Source: Neobacillus massiliamazoniensis
GTDB lineage: Bacteria; Bacillota; Bacilli; Bacillales; Cytobacillaceae
Assembly (NCBI RefSeq): GCF_001048695.1
Contig: NZ_CVRB01000006.1
Span: forward strand, 1 to 64,000
Reading direction: 5' to 3'
DNA: 64,000 bases
Shown: in pieces, positions 25,106 through 34,661 of the stretch
Layout of the letters: every line of letters starts with the position of its first letter
How positions within the stretch are numbered: position 1 is the first letter of the stretch
Notes under the pieces: model-generated
Seen by the model: the letters and a program-made list of their open reading frames with translations, nothing else
What the model was told of the DNA's origin: nothing
Database searches by the model: none
Translations under genes and position numbers: made by a program

Positions 25106-25669
25106 TTACTCTGGCTTCACTGCATCAATAATAAGTGAAGGAAAAACAAGTTTGTCACCTTGGTTTCGTGGGTCATACTTCTTGGAACGAAAAATAACAC
25201 CATCAGCTCCATCCCATAGATTTTGGTGAAAATCCCCTTGCTCATCACAAAACTCTAGTAATTTTACTTCATATCCAACGTTTTCAAACATTCCCGTCAA
25301 CGTTTCATAATTATGAACTATTTTATGACTGGCTGCTGCGTGGTCTTTTGGACCTGGTCCTCCAATTTGAACGATATTCTGGTAAGATTCATCTGGAAAA
25401 TAGCCATCAGGTACAGCACATCGAATATACCCAGAAGGCTTTAAGTATTTAAAACATATTTTTGCTGCCTCCATACCTTCTTCGTATGAAAGATGTTCCC
25501 ACACATGTTCAGCTAAAATAGCAGTTATTGAACTTTCATCGAACCTATTTTGCCAAGTTTTTTCGTCTAATAAATTTAATTCTTCTTCCTGTGTATGTAT
25601 CCAACCAGGATTATTAACATATTCTCCTGCTCCGATAACTACCATTATATGATCTATAATTTTATTCAT
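25106..25669 (-). CDS. SAM-dependent methyltransferase-like protein
   Basis: 187 aa. AEHVWEHLSYEEG (~52-64) and FKYLKPSGYIRCAVPDG (~73-89) match the motif II/III part of class I methyltransferases (Methyltransf_11 type). The N-terminal glycine motif is partial (VVIGAGEYVNNPGW), so SAM binding may be altered. The start follows GAGGAGTGAC. Target unknown. Isolated gene between repeats. Confidence 0.65.
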   Translation of the reverse strand: MNKIIDHIMVVIGAGEYVNNPGWIHTQEEELNLLDEKTWQNRFDESSITAILAEHVWEHLSYEEGMEAAKICFKYLKPSGYIRCAVPDGYFPDESYQNIVQIGGPGPKDHAAASHKIVHNYETLTGMFENVGYEVKLLEFCDEQGDFHQNLWDGADGVIFRSKKYDPRNQGDKLVFPSLIIDAVKPE

Positions 25670-25734
25670 TTAGTGTCACTCCTCTTTATTGCTTAATTAA
25701 GTTTTCGAATATCAATTCTATTTAATGCTGTAAA

Positions 25735-25807
25735 TATCCTTTTTCCACTATCCTTCATTCGTTCAATAAGAAAAATAGACCGCCACAGAGATCTTTAACT
25801 AAAACTA
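25735..25807 (-). repeat. Family A repeat, half interrupted by the group II intron
   Basis: CATTCGTTCAATAAGAAAAA and then TAGACCGCCACAGAGATC on the plus strand form one half of a family A repeat; the other half (GCCCCTGCTAGTTTAATAAG) continues at 27753, on the far side of the intron. Confidence 0.6.
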
Positions 25808-27752
25808 GTCGAGTAGAAGGGAGCCTTTTTACCTTGCGGTAAATTGAACTCCACCCCCCTCACAGAACCGTGCTTGCACTATTAATGCACACGGCTCCTC
25901 CTAATTATCATTTACAGAATGTAGCTAATTTCTTTTCTTAAATCATATATATTCACTTTTATTCTTGGTGAAGGTAGTGGATATTTATTAAGAAAGAGTC
26001 TGAATTTATCCCATGTAAAGGATTTCCTTTGACTTCTTCGGTTAAGCCATTTAAACAGTAACCTTTCTATTTTGTCTTTGAAGTTGTTTACATTTTGGGT
26101 ATTATCAGTGACGCAATAATAGTTGTAATAACCTATCAGTGATCGTTTAAATCGATCCATAATAATATGAATATCTTTATTTCGATTACTCTTCAGCCAT
26201 TCTTTCGTTTCTTTTAGTTTGCCTTGGACTTTCTTCCTGCTTGATTTCCTTTTCACACGGAAGTTTCCTTGTTTGCTCTTCCCACAATAGTGCGTAAAAC
26301 CAAGGAAACCAAAGGTTGCTGGTTTATTTCTCCCCTGTAGATTTGTATTTCTCTCCGCAAACCTCCCGAAGGGAATGATTTTGGTCTTATCCTCAGCTAT
26401 TTCTAGGTTAAATTTCTTTAATCTTAACTTTAATGAATGGAAGAATTGCTCAGCTTCACTTTTATATTGAAAACAACAAACAAAATCATCCGCATACCTC
26501 ACTATGTATGCCTGTCCTTTGCACTGTTTCCTAACCCTTTTCTCAAACCATAGGTCGAGTACGTAATGGAGATATACATTGGCTAATATCGGAGATATTA
26601 CTCCACCTTGCGGTGTGCCATTGTCTGTCTTGTATTTCTTACCTTCCTCCATATACCCACCTTTTAGGAATCTACTAATTATTCTTAGTAGGTTTGGGTC
26701 AGCGATTCGAAGTTTTAAGAACTCCAACATCCATATGTGGTCAACGTTGTCGAAGAATCCTTTAATATCTACATCTACTACATAATTTACTGACCTCTTT
26801 TCAATATAGTGGTTCAGTATTTTCAAAGCATCGTGGCAGTTACGATTTGGGCGGAATCCAAAGGAACAGTCTAGAAAGTCATTTTCATAAATGGTATTTA
26901 GTATCTTTGTAATGCCTTTTTGAACAATTTTATCTTCATGTTCCGGTATTCCCAATGGTCTTTTCTTGTTGGAATTGAGCTTTGGAATATACATTCTCCT
27001 TACTGGAACAGGACGATAGCTTTTGCTTTTAAGCCTACTTACTAAATCCTCTATGTTTTCTTCTAAACTTTCACCGTATTGCTCTTTAGTTGTACCGTTA
27101 ATCCCAGTTGCCTTCTTATTGGGTAGTTCAAGATGACATTGAACTAATGCTTCCTTATTTAATAGATGTGCAAGAGATGTAAATTTCATTTTAGGTTCAG
27201 ATTTTGCTAATTCTGCTATCCTTAGTAGTTTTGTTTCCATTTATAATTCCTACCTCTGTGTGTAGTAAATGTGTCCCTAGTAAGGGTGATAACTGGTAGC
27301 TAGCCTTTCCTCCATCGGCATTACCCAACTTCATTGGTACTACGCTGCTATCCGACTCCCTACACGGCATTTGGTTTCCTTGCTTATTATCGCTTGTAGA
27401 CCATACTCTTCTAAAAAAAAAGAAAAGACCGGTAGGGTCTCCCGAGTTGCCGTATCATATCAATGTATAACGTGCCAAGGTCTCTGACTCCAGAGAGGTT
27501 TTACCCTTCTTGCCTCTAACGAAAGATAAAATGTAGCTTTCTGCTGTGCGTAACGCATCAGCCCTCTCGGTTTACTAACATTATGGAGCTCAATCCCTTT
27601 AACCATTTGGCTTTCGGCCCGCCACCTAACTGTCTACGCTTAAAGACTAAAGTTACCTTTAGCCCTCCAAGACTCGCTACGAGCGAATGGCTAGTTCTTA
27701 CTCGACGGGAATCCCACCCGCTATATGATACGACCTAAGCTCGGCCGCACAC
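25808..27752 (-). mobile_element. Group II intron with reverse transcriptase
   Basis: The 5' end on the minus strand is GTGTGCGGCC (27752 downward) and the 3' end is CTACTCGAC (ending at 25808), giving ~1.95 kb. Domain V is visible at 25865-25897 (GAGCCGTGTG ... AAGCACGGTTC), followed by a domain VI stem. The maturase ORF lies between domain I-III sequence and domain V, the normal location in domain IV. Ends were assigned from consensus. Confidence 0.85.
25912..27240 (-). CDS. ltrA: Group II intron reverse transcriptase/maturase
   Basis: 442 aa. Reverse transcriptase fingers-palm with IPKLNSNKKRPLGIP, DIKGFFDNVDH and the catalytic YADD (residues 249-252), then a maturase X domain with FLGFTHY and IGYYNYYC. 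The protein ends at SYIL without a C-terminal HNH endonuclease, so insertion probably uses a different strand-priming route, as in endonuclease-less lineages. It promotes splicing and retrohoming of its host intron. The frame is intact. Confidence 0.95.
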   Translation of the reverse strand: METKLLRIAELAKSEPKMKFTSLAHLLNKEALVQCHLELPNKKATGINGTTKEQYGESLEENIEDLVSRLKSKSYRPVPVRRMYIPKLNSNKKRPLGIPEHEDKIVQKGITKILNTIYENDFLDCSFGFRPNRNCHDALKILNHYIEKRSVNYVVDVDIKGFFDNVDHIWMLEFLKLRIADPNLLRIISRFLKGGYMEEGKKYKTDNGTPQGGVISPILANVYLHYVLDLWFEKRVRKQCKGQAYIVRYADDFVCCFQYKSEAEQFFHSLKLRLKKFNLEIAEDKTKIIPFGRFAERNTNLQGRNKPATFGFLGFTHYCGKSKQGNFRVKRKSSRKKVQGKLKETKEWLKSNRNKDIHIIMDRFKRSLIGYYNYYCVTDNTQNVNNFKDKIERLLFKWLNRRSQRKSFTWDKFRLFLNKYPLPSPRIKVNIYDLRKEISYIL

Positions 27753-27782
27753 GCCCCTGCTAGTTTAATAAGAAAACTTTAC
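27753..27782 (-). repeat. Family A repeat, other half
   Basis: GCCCCTGCTAGTTTAATAAG continues the repeat broken by the intron at 25807/27753. Confidence 0.55.
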
Positions 27783-27834
27783 CTATAAAGTTATTAGAAT
27801 TTGTTGTAATACACTTTTAATACCATAAAAGCGT

Positions 27835-28085
27835 ATTTAAAAAGGCTTTGATGATACAATGTTAGTGACATCAAGAATTGCATCTTAAGCTGCTAAACTA
27901 ATACCTGATAATTGAAAAAAGCCATGAGTTACTCCTAGATATCGTTTACAATGAGCTTCAACATTTGCTTTTAATAATTGCCTATACAATAGCTCCCCTT
28001 CATCTACAAGTGGATCGAATTCCGCAGTAAGTATATGGGTTTCAGTACCAAAGAGATAGCCTTCTTCAACAAAACCGCCACTTTA
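27835..28085 (-). pseudogene. C-terminal fragment of alpha/beta hydrolase (lipase/esterase) gene
   Basis: The minus strand reads THILTAEFDPLVDEGELLYR, then QLLKANVEAHCKRYLGVTHG and FFQLSGISLAA, then TAA and a continuing DAILDVTNIV. This matches the catalytic Asp (EFDPLVDEG) and His (THGFF) ends of hormone-sensitive-lipase-type esterases. The N-terminal two-thirds, including the Ser elbow, is missing. Confidence 0.75.
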
Positions 28086-28174
28086 GTTACTAAAATGTAA
28101 ACAGATTGTTATCCGAATAGCATTGAAGGGGCAGACCTCAAAGTATACTATTAATACTCGTAAAGGAGTGATGG

Positions 28175-28492
28175 ATGATGATAACCGGAACAGTAGATAA
28201 TTTAAAATTCAAGAAAAAATTATCGGTGATTGAACAAATCACACTGAAAGATATTCTGTATACTTGGGTAGGTAGATCAACCAAAGGATTGAATGATTTT
28301 CTTCATCTTGAATACACAGAAGATGTCTTTGCCAAAATGGAAAAAACGATGAATGACGACGATTTGTTGATTTCTGATGATGATTATTTCAGATACATAA
28401 CATTGACAGAAGATAATCAAATTGTGATAGGTGTTTTAGATATGAATTCCCAATTAAAACATAGAATCATTTTACTAGATGAGATTAAATAA
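28175..28492 (+). CDS. Hypothetical protein, 105 aa
   Basis: ATG behind AAAGGAGTGATGG. Acidic soluble protein with a cluster of Asp residues (DDDLLISDDDYF) and a beta-rich C-terminus (IVIGVLDMNSQLKHRIILLD). No family recognised. One of few plus-strand genes in this zone; a terminator follows at 28520-28553. Confidence 0.6.
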   Translation: MMITGTVDNLKFKKKLSVIEQITLKDILYTWVGRSTKGLNDFLHLEYTEDVFAKMEKTMNDDDLLISDDDYFRYITLTEDNQIVIGVLDMNSQLKHRIILLDEIK

Positions 28493-28519
28493 TTCTTCCT
28501 TTTCTGTAAGCTCATACAA

Positions 28520-28553
28520 AAAGAGTCAGCGTGGTGCACTGTCTCTTTTTCTT
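28520..28553 (+). terminator. Rho-independent terminator
   Basis: AAAAAGAGTCAG - loop - CTGTCTCTTTTT, downstream of the 105-aa hypothetical gene; the hairpin is near-symmetric, so it may act both ways. Confidence 0.65.
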
Positions 28554-28582
28554 TGTTTACTATATGTCTTATGCTACGTTAT

Positions 28583-28660
28583 TTCACCTACCCCATTACT
28601 TGAATAAAAAAAGCGATCTTCGTTATTGAAGTATCGCAACCGTTAGCTGAAGAAGCAAGT
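28583..28660 (-). repeat. Terminator-bearing dispersed repeat, family A copy
   Basis: On the minus strand GCGATACTTC - AATAAC - GAAGATCGC and seven Ts; flanks ACCCCATTACTTGAATAA and AACCGTTAGCTGAAGAAG (plus strand). Confidence 0.65.
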
Positions 28661-28727
28661 ATTACAAATTTGTTCTTATATTATTTTTATTAATGTCCAC
28701 TTTGTTTGCTGTAAAATTTAATAATTG

Positions 28728-28880
28728 ATTTTAAGACCAATATTTATTGATAAAGGTAATTGAATTTTTTTAACTACCTCTTCTAAGACATCGTATTCGT
28801 CTTCTCTTTTGTTATAAAAAACAACTGAACTAATAAATCATTCATCATCTTCAATATCAAGACTGCAAATCATTAGACAA
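28728..28880 (-). pseudogene. Small coding remnant with internal stop
   Basis: The minus strand reads MICSLDIEDDE, then TGA, then FISSVVFYNKREDEYDVLEE and VVKKIQLPLSINIGLKINY before a stop. The open length and codon pattern look like a decayed small gene. Not recognised. It occupies most of the 28661-28952 gap. Confidence 0.35.
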
Positions 28881-28952
28881 TATAACCATAGGTACAAGTA
28901 AAAGGTTCAGGCCTCCGTGACCCTTATCTTTATCATGGAGACCATTCGAAGA

Positions 28953-29666
28953 TCATTTATCCATATATTGTTCATCTGGCTCATTTAAAGCTGCAGCCAA
29001 GATTTTCTCTGCAACATATTCAGGAGTATCAGATTCAGATGGATTGGAAGAACCTTGTGGCCGCTGCCGGCGAACGCCCAGAGCGTTTTTGCCAAAATCC
29101 GTTGCGGTTGCGCGAGGATAGACAGAAATCACCCGGATTTGCTCTGAGGCCAATTCGCCTCGTGCTGTATCGGAAAGCATGTTCAAAGCGGATTTGGTAG
29201 CCGCGTAGGCTCCGATTCCAGGAATATTCATCTTGGTGACCACCGAACTTATATTGATGATCAGTCCTCCTCCTTGCTCTCGCATGATAGGGATCACAGC
29301 TTGCATGGCTGTTAATGGTCCTATTACATTGAGGTCAAAGATCTTACGAAAGTCATCAGGATTGAGGTCGGCAATCGTGCCTCTTGCAGCTTGTCCTGCG
29401 TTATTGATGACCACATCCAGGCGACCAAAGTGCCGCGCCGTCTCCTCAATGACCCGTTGAACCTGCTTCGGATCGCTCAAGTCAGCAGGCAGAGCTACAG
29501 CGTCACTTCCCCGGCTCTTCAATTCCTCGGCGAGATGATTGAGTACATCAGCAGATCGAGCTACCAATGCTAATTTGGCACCTGCGGCGGCAAAGCGGCG
29601 TGCTGTGGCTAAGCCGATACCAGCGGATGCTCCAGTAATAAGAACAACTTTGTCACGAATTTCCAT
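28953..29666 (-). CDS. Short-chain dehydrogenase/reductase, GC-rich
   Basis: 237 aa from the ATG at 29666 (AAAGGAAC upstream); the 21-codon extension lacks a site. Rossmann TGASAGIG (~12-19), NNAG (~85-88), ISSV and catalytic Y-x3-K (GAYAATKSAL). NAD(P)-dependent oxidoreductase with unknown substrate. Its G+C content and codon use are clearly higher than its neighbours, like the hydrolase remnant at 15.5-16.4 kb, indicating transfer. The C-terminus ends at EPDEQYMDK. Confidence 0.88.
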   Translation of the reverse strand: MEIRDKVVLITGASAGIGLATARRFAAAGAKLALVARSADVLNHLAEELKSRGSDAVALPADLSDPKQVQRVIEETARHFGRLDVVINNAGQAARGTIADLNPDDFRKIFDLNVIGPLTAMQAVIPIMREQGGGLIINISSVVTKMNIPGIGAYAATKSALNMLSDTARGELASEQIRVISVYPRATATDFGKNALGVRRQRPQGSSNPSESDTPEYVAEKILAAALNEPDEQYMDK

Positions 29667-30487
29667 AATAAATGTTCCTTTCTTTGAATGAAATGATTGG
29701 CTTACCACGGGATTGGGCCGCTCACACACGAGAAAGTGCCCGTCGGACCGTTATTTTGTCGAAGAGCGCGAGGCGCACAGGATGACGTGCGGTCTGTTGG
29801 ACGGTGAGAGTTCCCCGAAGTTGTTGAGATCCGTCGCGGTGAAGCCCCTGTATAACGGATAAATTCTATATGATAACAAATAAATCCTTCTTCAAGTAGC
29901 TGGTTTAGTTTAAGAACATTTCTTCACAATCTCAAACCTACTTTTTACCACAATCCTTTATTTCAATTAGATTAGATCTTAATTGGGACGTAATATTTTT
30001 ACCGTTACAGAAAATTCTGTAACGGAACTTTTTTAAGTGCGATTTGGGATACAAAAAGACCGCCTTTTTATAAGAAATTCCTTTGGAACAACAAAAAAGG
30101 ACATCCAAATCGTTTAAGTTATGTAAACAAAATATCAAAAAAGCCGATTTCCAAATGGAATCGACTTCAAAAAAGATTCTTCAACTAAAGCCACCCGATA
30201 GTTTAAGTTCAATATTTTACAATCTTTAAATAAAAGCACTTTACTATTCATTTATACGAACCGTTCCTTATTTTGCCATTTTCTGTTATTATTCCCTAAT
30301 TACTTTACAAGTATTTTCGATTCCCTTTTTGCACTAAAATGTCCGTTCGTAATATAAAGTTAGTGAGATTTTCTGGTTAACATTTTTATTAGGTCTAATT
30401 ATTACTGTAATCGGAGCAGAACAGAGAGCTTTTATAAGTCCTTGACATAAAAAAACTGCTCATATGAAGTAATTTTTCCTTTTAAAT
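29667..30487. other. Long intergenic region with GC-rich scrap and repeats
   Basis: 29,740-29,860 is GC-rich DNA of the same character as the SDR gene, probably the remainder of the transferred segment, with no credible gene. A symmetric hairpin at 30012-30035 (CCGTTACAGAA / TTCTGTAACGG plus Ts) and another at 30141-30172 (minus strand, then six Ts) are terminators. Family A repeat fragments lie around 30060-30110 and 30178-30212. Confidence 0.5.
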
Positions 30488-31036
30488 CTATTCTGAGGTT
30501 TCTGTTTGGTCGCTATCCTCACCTGAGTTGTCTGCCGTGCCACCTCCTCCTACAGAATGTTGCTGTTTGGTATTGGAACTTTCAATCGCAGCGTTAGTTC
30601 CCGCAGCACTGTCATCTCCACCACCACTTGCAACCTGAGTAGCACCTGCCTGTTTCCTACTTGTTTTATTTACTTGATTATTTATGACAAGCACAAACTC
30701 TACGTCCTGTTCTTTGTGCTCTTTATTCTTTTGATGTGGCTCTATCTGTTCACCACTCATACCTGTGTTGTTAGCTTCCCCCTCTGCTCCTACACTTTGT
30801 TGCTGCTCGGTATTTGATGCATCAATTGCAGCATTATTCCCGGCTGCGCTGTTTCGTCCGGCACCACTGGCAATTTGTGTGGTATTGGGTGCAATTGTAA
30901 ACTGATTGTTAATAACGATTACAACTTTTGGTTTATCAGTAAGATCAGTAAGAGGACCAACATTAATATCTTGTTCGCCCTCTTTTACGAATCTGAAAGT
31001 GATGGTCTGATTATGATCTTTCTCATTATTACCCAT
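30488..31036 (-). CDS. Hypothetical protein with internal tandem duplication
   Basis: 182 aa. Two copies of a ~65-residue unit: VVIVINNQ ... TQIASGAGRNSAAGNNAAID ... SNTEQQQSVG in the first, and FVLVINNQ ... TQVASGGGDDSAAGTNAAIE ... SNTKQQHSVG in the second. Each unit is a short beta strand followed by an Ala/Gly/Asn/Ser-rich stretch. There is no signal peptide or membrane helix. The start follows AAGGAGGGTAAGGAA. The composition recalls surface or spore-layer proteins, but this is not demonstrated. Single gene with a downstream terminator. Confidence 0.7.
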   Translation of the reverse strand: MGNNEKDHNQTITFRFVKEGEQDINVGPLTDLTDKPKVVIVINNQFTIAPNTTQIASGAGRNSAAGNNAAIDASNTEQQQSVGAEGEANNTGMSGEQIEPHQKNKEHKEQDVEFVLVINNQVNKTSRKQAGATQVASGGGDDSAAGTNAAIESSNTKQQHSVGGGGTADNSGEDSDQTETSE

Positions 31037-31232
31037 TTCCTTACCCTCCTTCCATTATAGCTAATGCTATTAAATGACAAGATAATAATAATCGCTTGGA
31101 CAAAAGTATATTTTCTTATAAATATTTGAATATATCAGCCTTATTGTCCGTGCTTTTGTGAAGGAGGAATTATTATTTTATGAAACTACATTCTATAACA
31201 TGAAAAATTTATAAGATTGTTTAAAAATACTT

Positions 31233-31772
31233 CTAACCCTCTTGATTAATTCTTTGTGCAACAATTCGGGCACATTCCTCTGGAGATGCATCTGATGTAT
31301 CAACTTCGATATCATAGTTCATGCCTACGTGAACCACATTTGCTTGTGAGACTGCCATTCCTGCCACACGGTCCCCTCTTTTGTTTTCTCGAGCGGTCGC
31401 CACGGCGGGATCACAAAAGACACCAACCCATAGTACCTGCAACCCTTCCAAAGAAACTTGCCATCGATTATAAGCGTCTATTCCGCTAATGAAGACATCG
31501 TCGATAATTACCTTGGCTCCTCTACGAACCATTTCAGCAATACCGTGCATCCATGCAGATTCTATAGTACGGAATTCAGCTCCTGGACTAACGGAGCCAT
31601 CGGAATCAAATTTTATTCCGCTGTCTGCACTAAACATTGCGTCTGGCATGGCGTCGATTAAATCGTCGATACTAAACCTTAACCATGACGTTGGCAATGA
31701 ATTTTGGAGGCACTTTGCGATAGTGGTTTTTCCGGAACTCGACCCACCATTCAGGATAATTACGTCTAACAT
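31233..31772 (-). CDS. Chloramphenicol phosphotransferase-like P-loop kinase
   Basis: 179 aa. Walker A GGSSSGKT (residues 9-16), FSIDDLIDAMP and a late SQANVVHVGMNYDIEVDT segment follow chloramphenicol 3-O-phosphotransferase (CPT family). The homologue may inactivate chloramphenicol or phosphorylate another small molecule. The start follows AAGAGG. Single gene. Activity needs assay, as many CPT-like proteins do not confer resistance. Confidence 0.8.
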   Translation of the reverse strand: MLDVIILNGGSSSGKTTIAKCLQNSLPTSWLRFSIDDLIDAMPDAMFSADSGIKFDSDGSVSPGAEFRTIESAWMHGIAEMVRRGAKVIIDDVFISGIDAYNRWQVSLEGLQVLWVGVFCDPAVATARENKRGDRVAGMAVSQANVVHVGMNYDIEVDTSDASPEECARIVAQRINQEG

Positions 31773-32110
31773 ACTTTTAACCTCTTTTCGGATCTTAACA
31801 TAGTCTTAATAGGTTACTTATGGAGCTAATCTGCCTCGTTACTTCAAAGAGATCTAAAACTCTTGCCCCCTTTAAGATATAACAAAAAATAATTTCATAT
31901 TCCATTCATCCTTCTAAGTGCTCTATTCTAAATTATCAACTTTACATTAACAGTTTTTGTAATTTACAAGAGGGGAAATCGTCGATTTTTGTTTTTCTTT
32001 TTTTATGTTCTTCTTTAACTCCTGTTATTGGAATAAGAAAAAAGCCGCCGAAGCAGCTGTTGATCTTAAACTATAACACCTGTTAGTTCAAGTGTAATCC
32101 ATCACAATCA
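31773..32110. other. Intergenic region
   Basis: Contains a family A repeat (32015-32098; AGCTGC-TTCG-GCGGCT and six Ts on the minus strand). No gene. Confidence 0.5.
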
Positions 32111-32278
32111 TTAGTTTTTATACTCTATAATTTCACCATGTTGACAATCCAATGCTTTACATATTGCCTCTAAAGTTGAAAATCTTATAGCTTTTGCTTT
32201 TCCATTTTTCAATATAAAAAGATTAGCCATTGTAATTCACAAAAGTGCAGCAATAGGCTCTTTAATCTGCTAAAAGAT
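32111..32278 (-). pseudogene. XRE-type (YozG-like) HTH regulator remnant
   Basis: The minus strand reads IKEPIAALL, TGA, ITMANLFILKNGKAKAIRFS, TLEAICKALDCQHGEIIEYK and stop. The second half matches the C-terminal part of small Cro/CI-type HTH proteins (TLEKICKALDCQPGDILEY type). The recognition helix is disrupted by the stop, and the N-terminus is missing. Confidence 0.65.
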
Positions 32279-32458
32279 TTCTTTTAGGAAAGTAAAATTC
32301 TTAAGAAGTTCACTTTCATTTATCGATATCCTATTCGTTAAATCTTTCGTTCTCAATACAAACTCTTTAACCCCTATAAATTCTGATTCACTTACCAAGT
32401 AAAACTGTGTTCCTTTTTTATATCCATTAAACTGCCTTTTTAGTCTATATAACTTCAT
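32270..32458 (-). CDS. Hypothetical protein, 62 aa
   Basis: Starts MKLYRLKRQFNGYKKG behind AGAGGTTAT. A beta-rich basic/acidic protein with ESEFIGVKEFVLRTKDL in the middle. Seems a genuine small gene, family unknown. Its end overlaps the XRE remnant by a few bases. Confidence 0.55.
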   Translation of the reverse strand: MKLYRLKRQFNGYKKGTQFYLVSESEFIGVKEFVLRTKDLTNRISINESELLKNFTFLKEIF

Positions 32459-32643
32459 TCAATAACCTCTAGTGTTGAATTAATATGATGATTTGTGTGT
32501 GACAGTTGTTATCTTAGAGGGGATATTACCTATCATTAATCATTTCCCTAAATAATATCATAAAATTATAGTCCTTATTAAACAATATGGCAGCTCCGTT
32601 CCGTTCTTTAATTCTTGCATCTGAGGGTTGAACAAAAGTGGGC

Positions 32644-33267
32644 TTATATGTGATTTTTTAATCGCTTTTCCATCAGTTCTGCCATTTGTTTAGAATGTGG
32701 ATTTCCTTCATTTTGTAATTTATCAATGATGTTAATATAATCCATTTCATTTCGGTTCTGACTTAATTTATATGCAGCCTGAATTTCTCCCACCTTAATC
32801 TTAAATCCAACTATACCTTTCAGTTCACTTTCTAAGAGATGAGGAGAAAGTTTATCCCATAAAACAGGATTTTCACGATTTTCTTCATATTTTTCCAGCA
32901 TTATTGTTAATTCTTCTATTAATTCATCTTTATCTAAAATGCTTGCTTTACCATACATATGAATAGCCTGATAATTCCACGTCGGAACATTTTCGTGCGA
33001 ATACCAGGAAGAGGAAACATAAGCGTTCGGTCCCTGAAACATAACAAGCACATCTTCGCAGGTTTCAAATGTTCTCCACTGAGGATTTCCATAAGCCATA
33101 TGCCCTGTAATATAGCAATCATCACCTTTTTTATTTAACCCCAAAGGCAAATGAGTGGCAATTGGTTTCCCTTGTTCTGTTGTGACAATTGTGCCAAAAG
33201 AGTTTTTTTGAACAAAATCCAAAATTTCATCAACGTTTGTGACCTTAAAATATTTTGGAATATACAT
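32644..33267 (-). CDS. paiB: FMN-binding negative transcriptional regulator PaiB
   Basis: 207 aa, the length of B. subtilis PaiB. Split-barrel flavin-binding fold with THLPLGLN, GHMAYGNPQW and SSSWYSHENVPTWNYQAIH motifs characteristic of PaiB. With PaiA it was described as a negative regulator of sporulation and degradative enzyme genes. Here paiA lies 23 bp upstream of the ribosome binding region and a MarR gene precedes both, so the three form an operon. Confidence 0.92.
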   Translation of the reverse strand: MYIPKYFKVTNVDEILDFVQKNSFGTIVTTEQGKPIATHLPLGLNKKGDDCYITGHMAYGNPQWRTFETCEDVLVMFQGPNAYVSSSWYSHENVPTWNYQAIHMYGKASILDKDELIEELTIMLEKYEENRENPVLWDKLSPHLLESELKGIVGFKIKVGEIQAAYKLSQNRNEMDYINIIDKLQNEGNPHSKQMAELMEKRLKNHI

Positions 33268-33290
33268 AATGATCCACCTTTCAAAAAAAG

Positions 33291-34287
<997 letters not shown>

Positions 34288-34310
34288 AATTAACTCCTTA
34301 GTACATGTTT

Positions 34311-34328
34311 TTGTTGCAAATGCAATAA
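34311..34328. promoter_or_regulatory. MarR-type palindromic operator, site 1
   Basis: TTGTTGCAAATGCAATAA: half-sites TTGTTGCA and TGCAATAA (one mismatch from perfect). It lies 24-41 bp upstream of the marR start. Confidence 0.65.
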
Positions 34329-34357
34329 AAACGGCATATATCAAATCTAACCTATCT

Positions 34358-34375
34358 TTGTTGCATTTGCAACAA
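34358..34375. promoter_or_regulatory. MarR-type palindromic operator, site 2
   Basis: TTGTTGCATTTGCAACAA, a perfect palindrome, 47 bp (between four and five helical turns) from site 1. Together the pair should flank the promoter. Confidence 0.7.
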
Positions 34376-34379
34376 AATC

Positions 34380-34529
34380 AATGGACCAATTGGTATTGAG
34401 ACTTTCTTTACCGTGTGTGCGGGAGGTCCGATTCTAAATTACTTTATATCATTGGTTACAAAAGGATTGAGCACACTTACTGAGACTAATACAGCGACTA
34501 CTAGTGATAAAGACAAAACTCATTCTGTT
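34380..34529 (+). pseudogene. C-terminal fragment of YczE/YitT-like membrane protein gene
   Basis: Plus-strand frame reading GPIGIETFFTVCAGGPILNY, then FISLVTKGLS and a stop at 34529. The GPI...G.GPILNYFI pattern is that of the last helix of YczE/YyaS/YitT membrane proteins. The rest of the gene is missing. A terminator (ACTCATTCT-GTTT-AGAATGGGT then TTTAATTTT) follows. Confidence 0.6.
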
Positions 34530-34549
34530 TAGAATGGGTTTTAATTTTG

Positions 34550-34636
34550 TTTTTCAACTAAACCTTTAGCTAAATAACGAAAAGGGATCGCCGTAGCAAT
34601 CCCACCTTAACATAAACCCCCGTTGAAGAAGAAAAT
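34550..34636 (-). repeat. Terminator-bearing dispersed repeat, family A copy
   Basis: On the minus strand GGGATTGC-TAC-GGCGATCCC followed by TTTTC. Lies just downstream of the P-loop kinase gene. Confidence 0.6.
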
Positions 34637-34661
34637 TAGTTTTTCAAACCAATCGGAATAA

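Noticed and set aside
29938-30138. 66-codon minus-strand ORF
   Set aside because: Composed of terminator and family A repeat sequence; not protein-like.
31233-31803. Plus-strand ORFs over the CPT-like gene
   Set aside because: Antisense shadows; the minus-strand frame has Walker A and family motifs.
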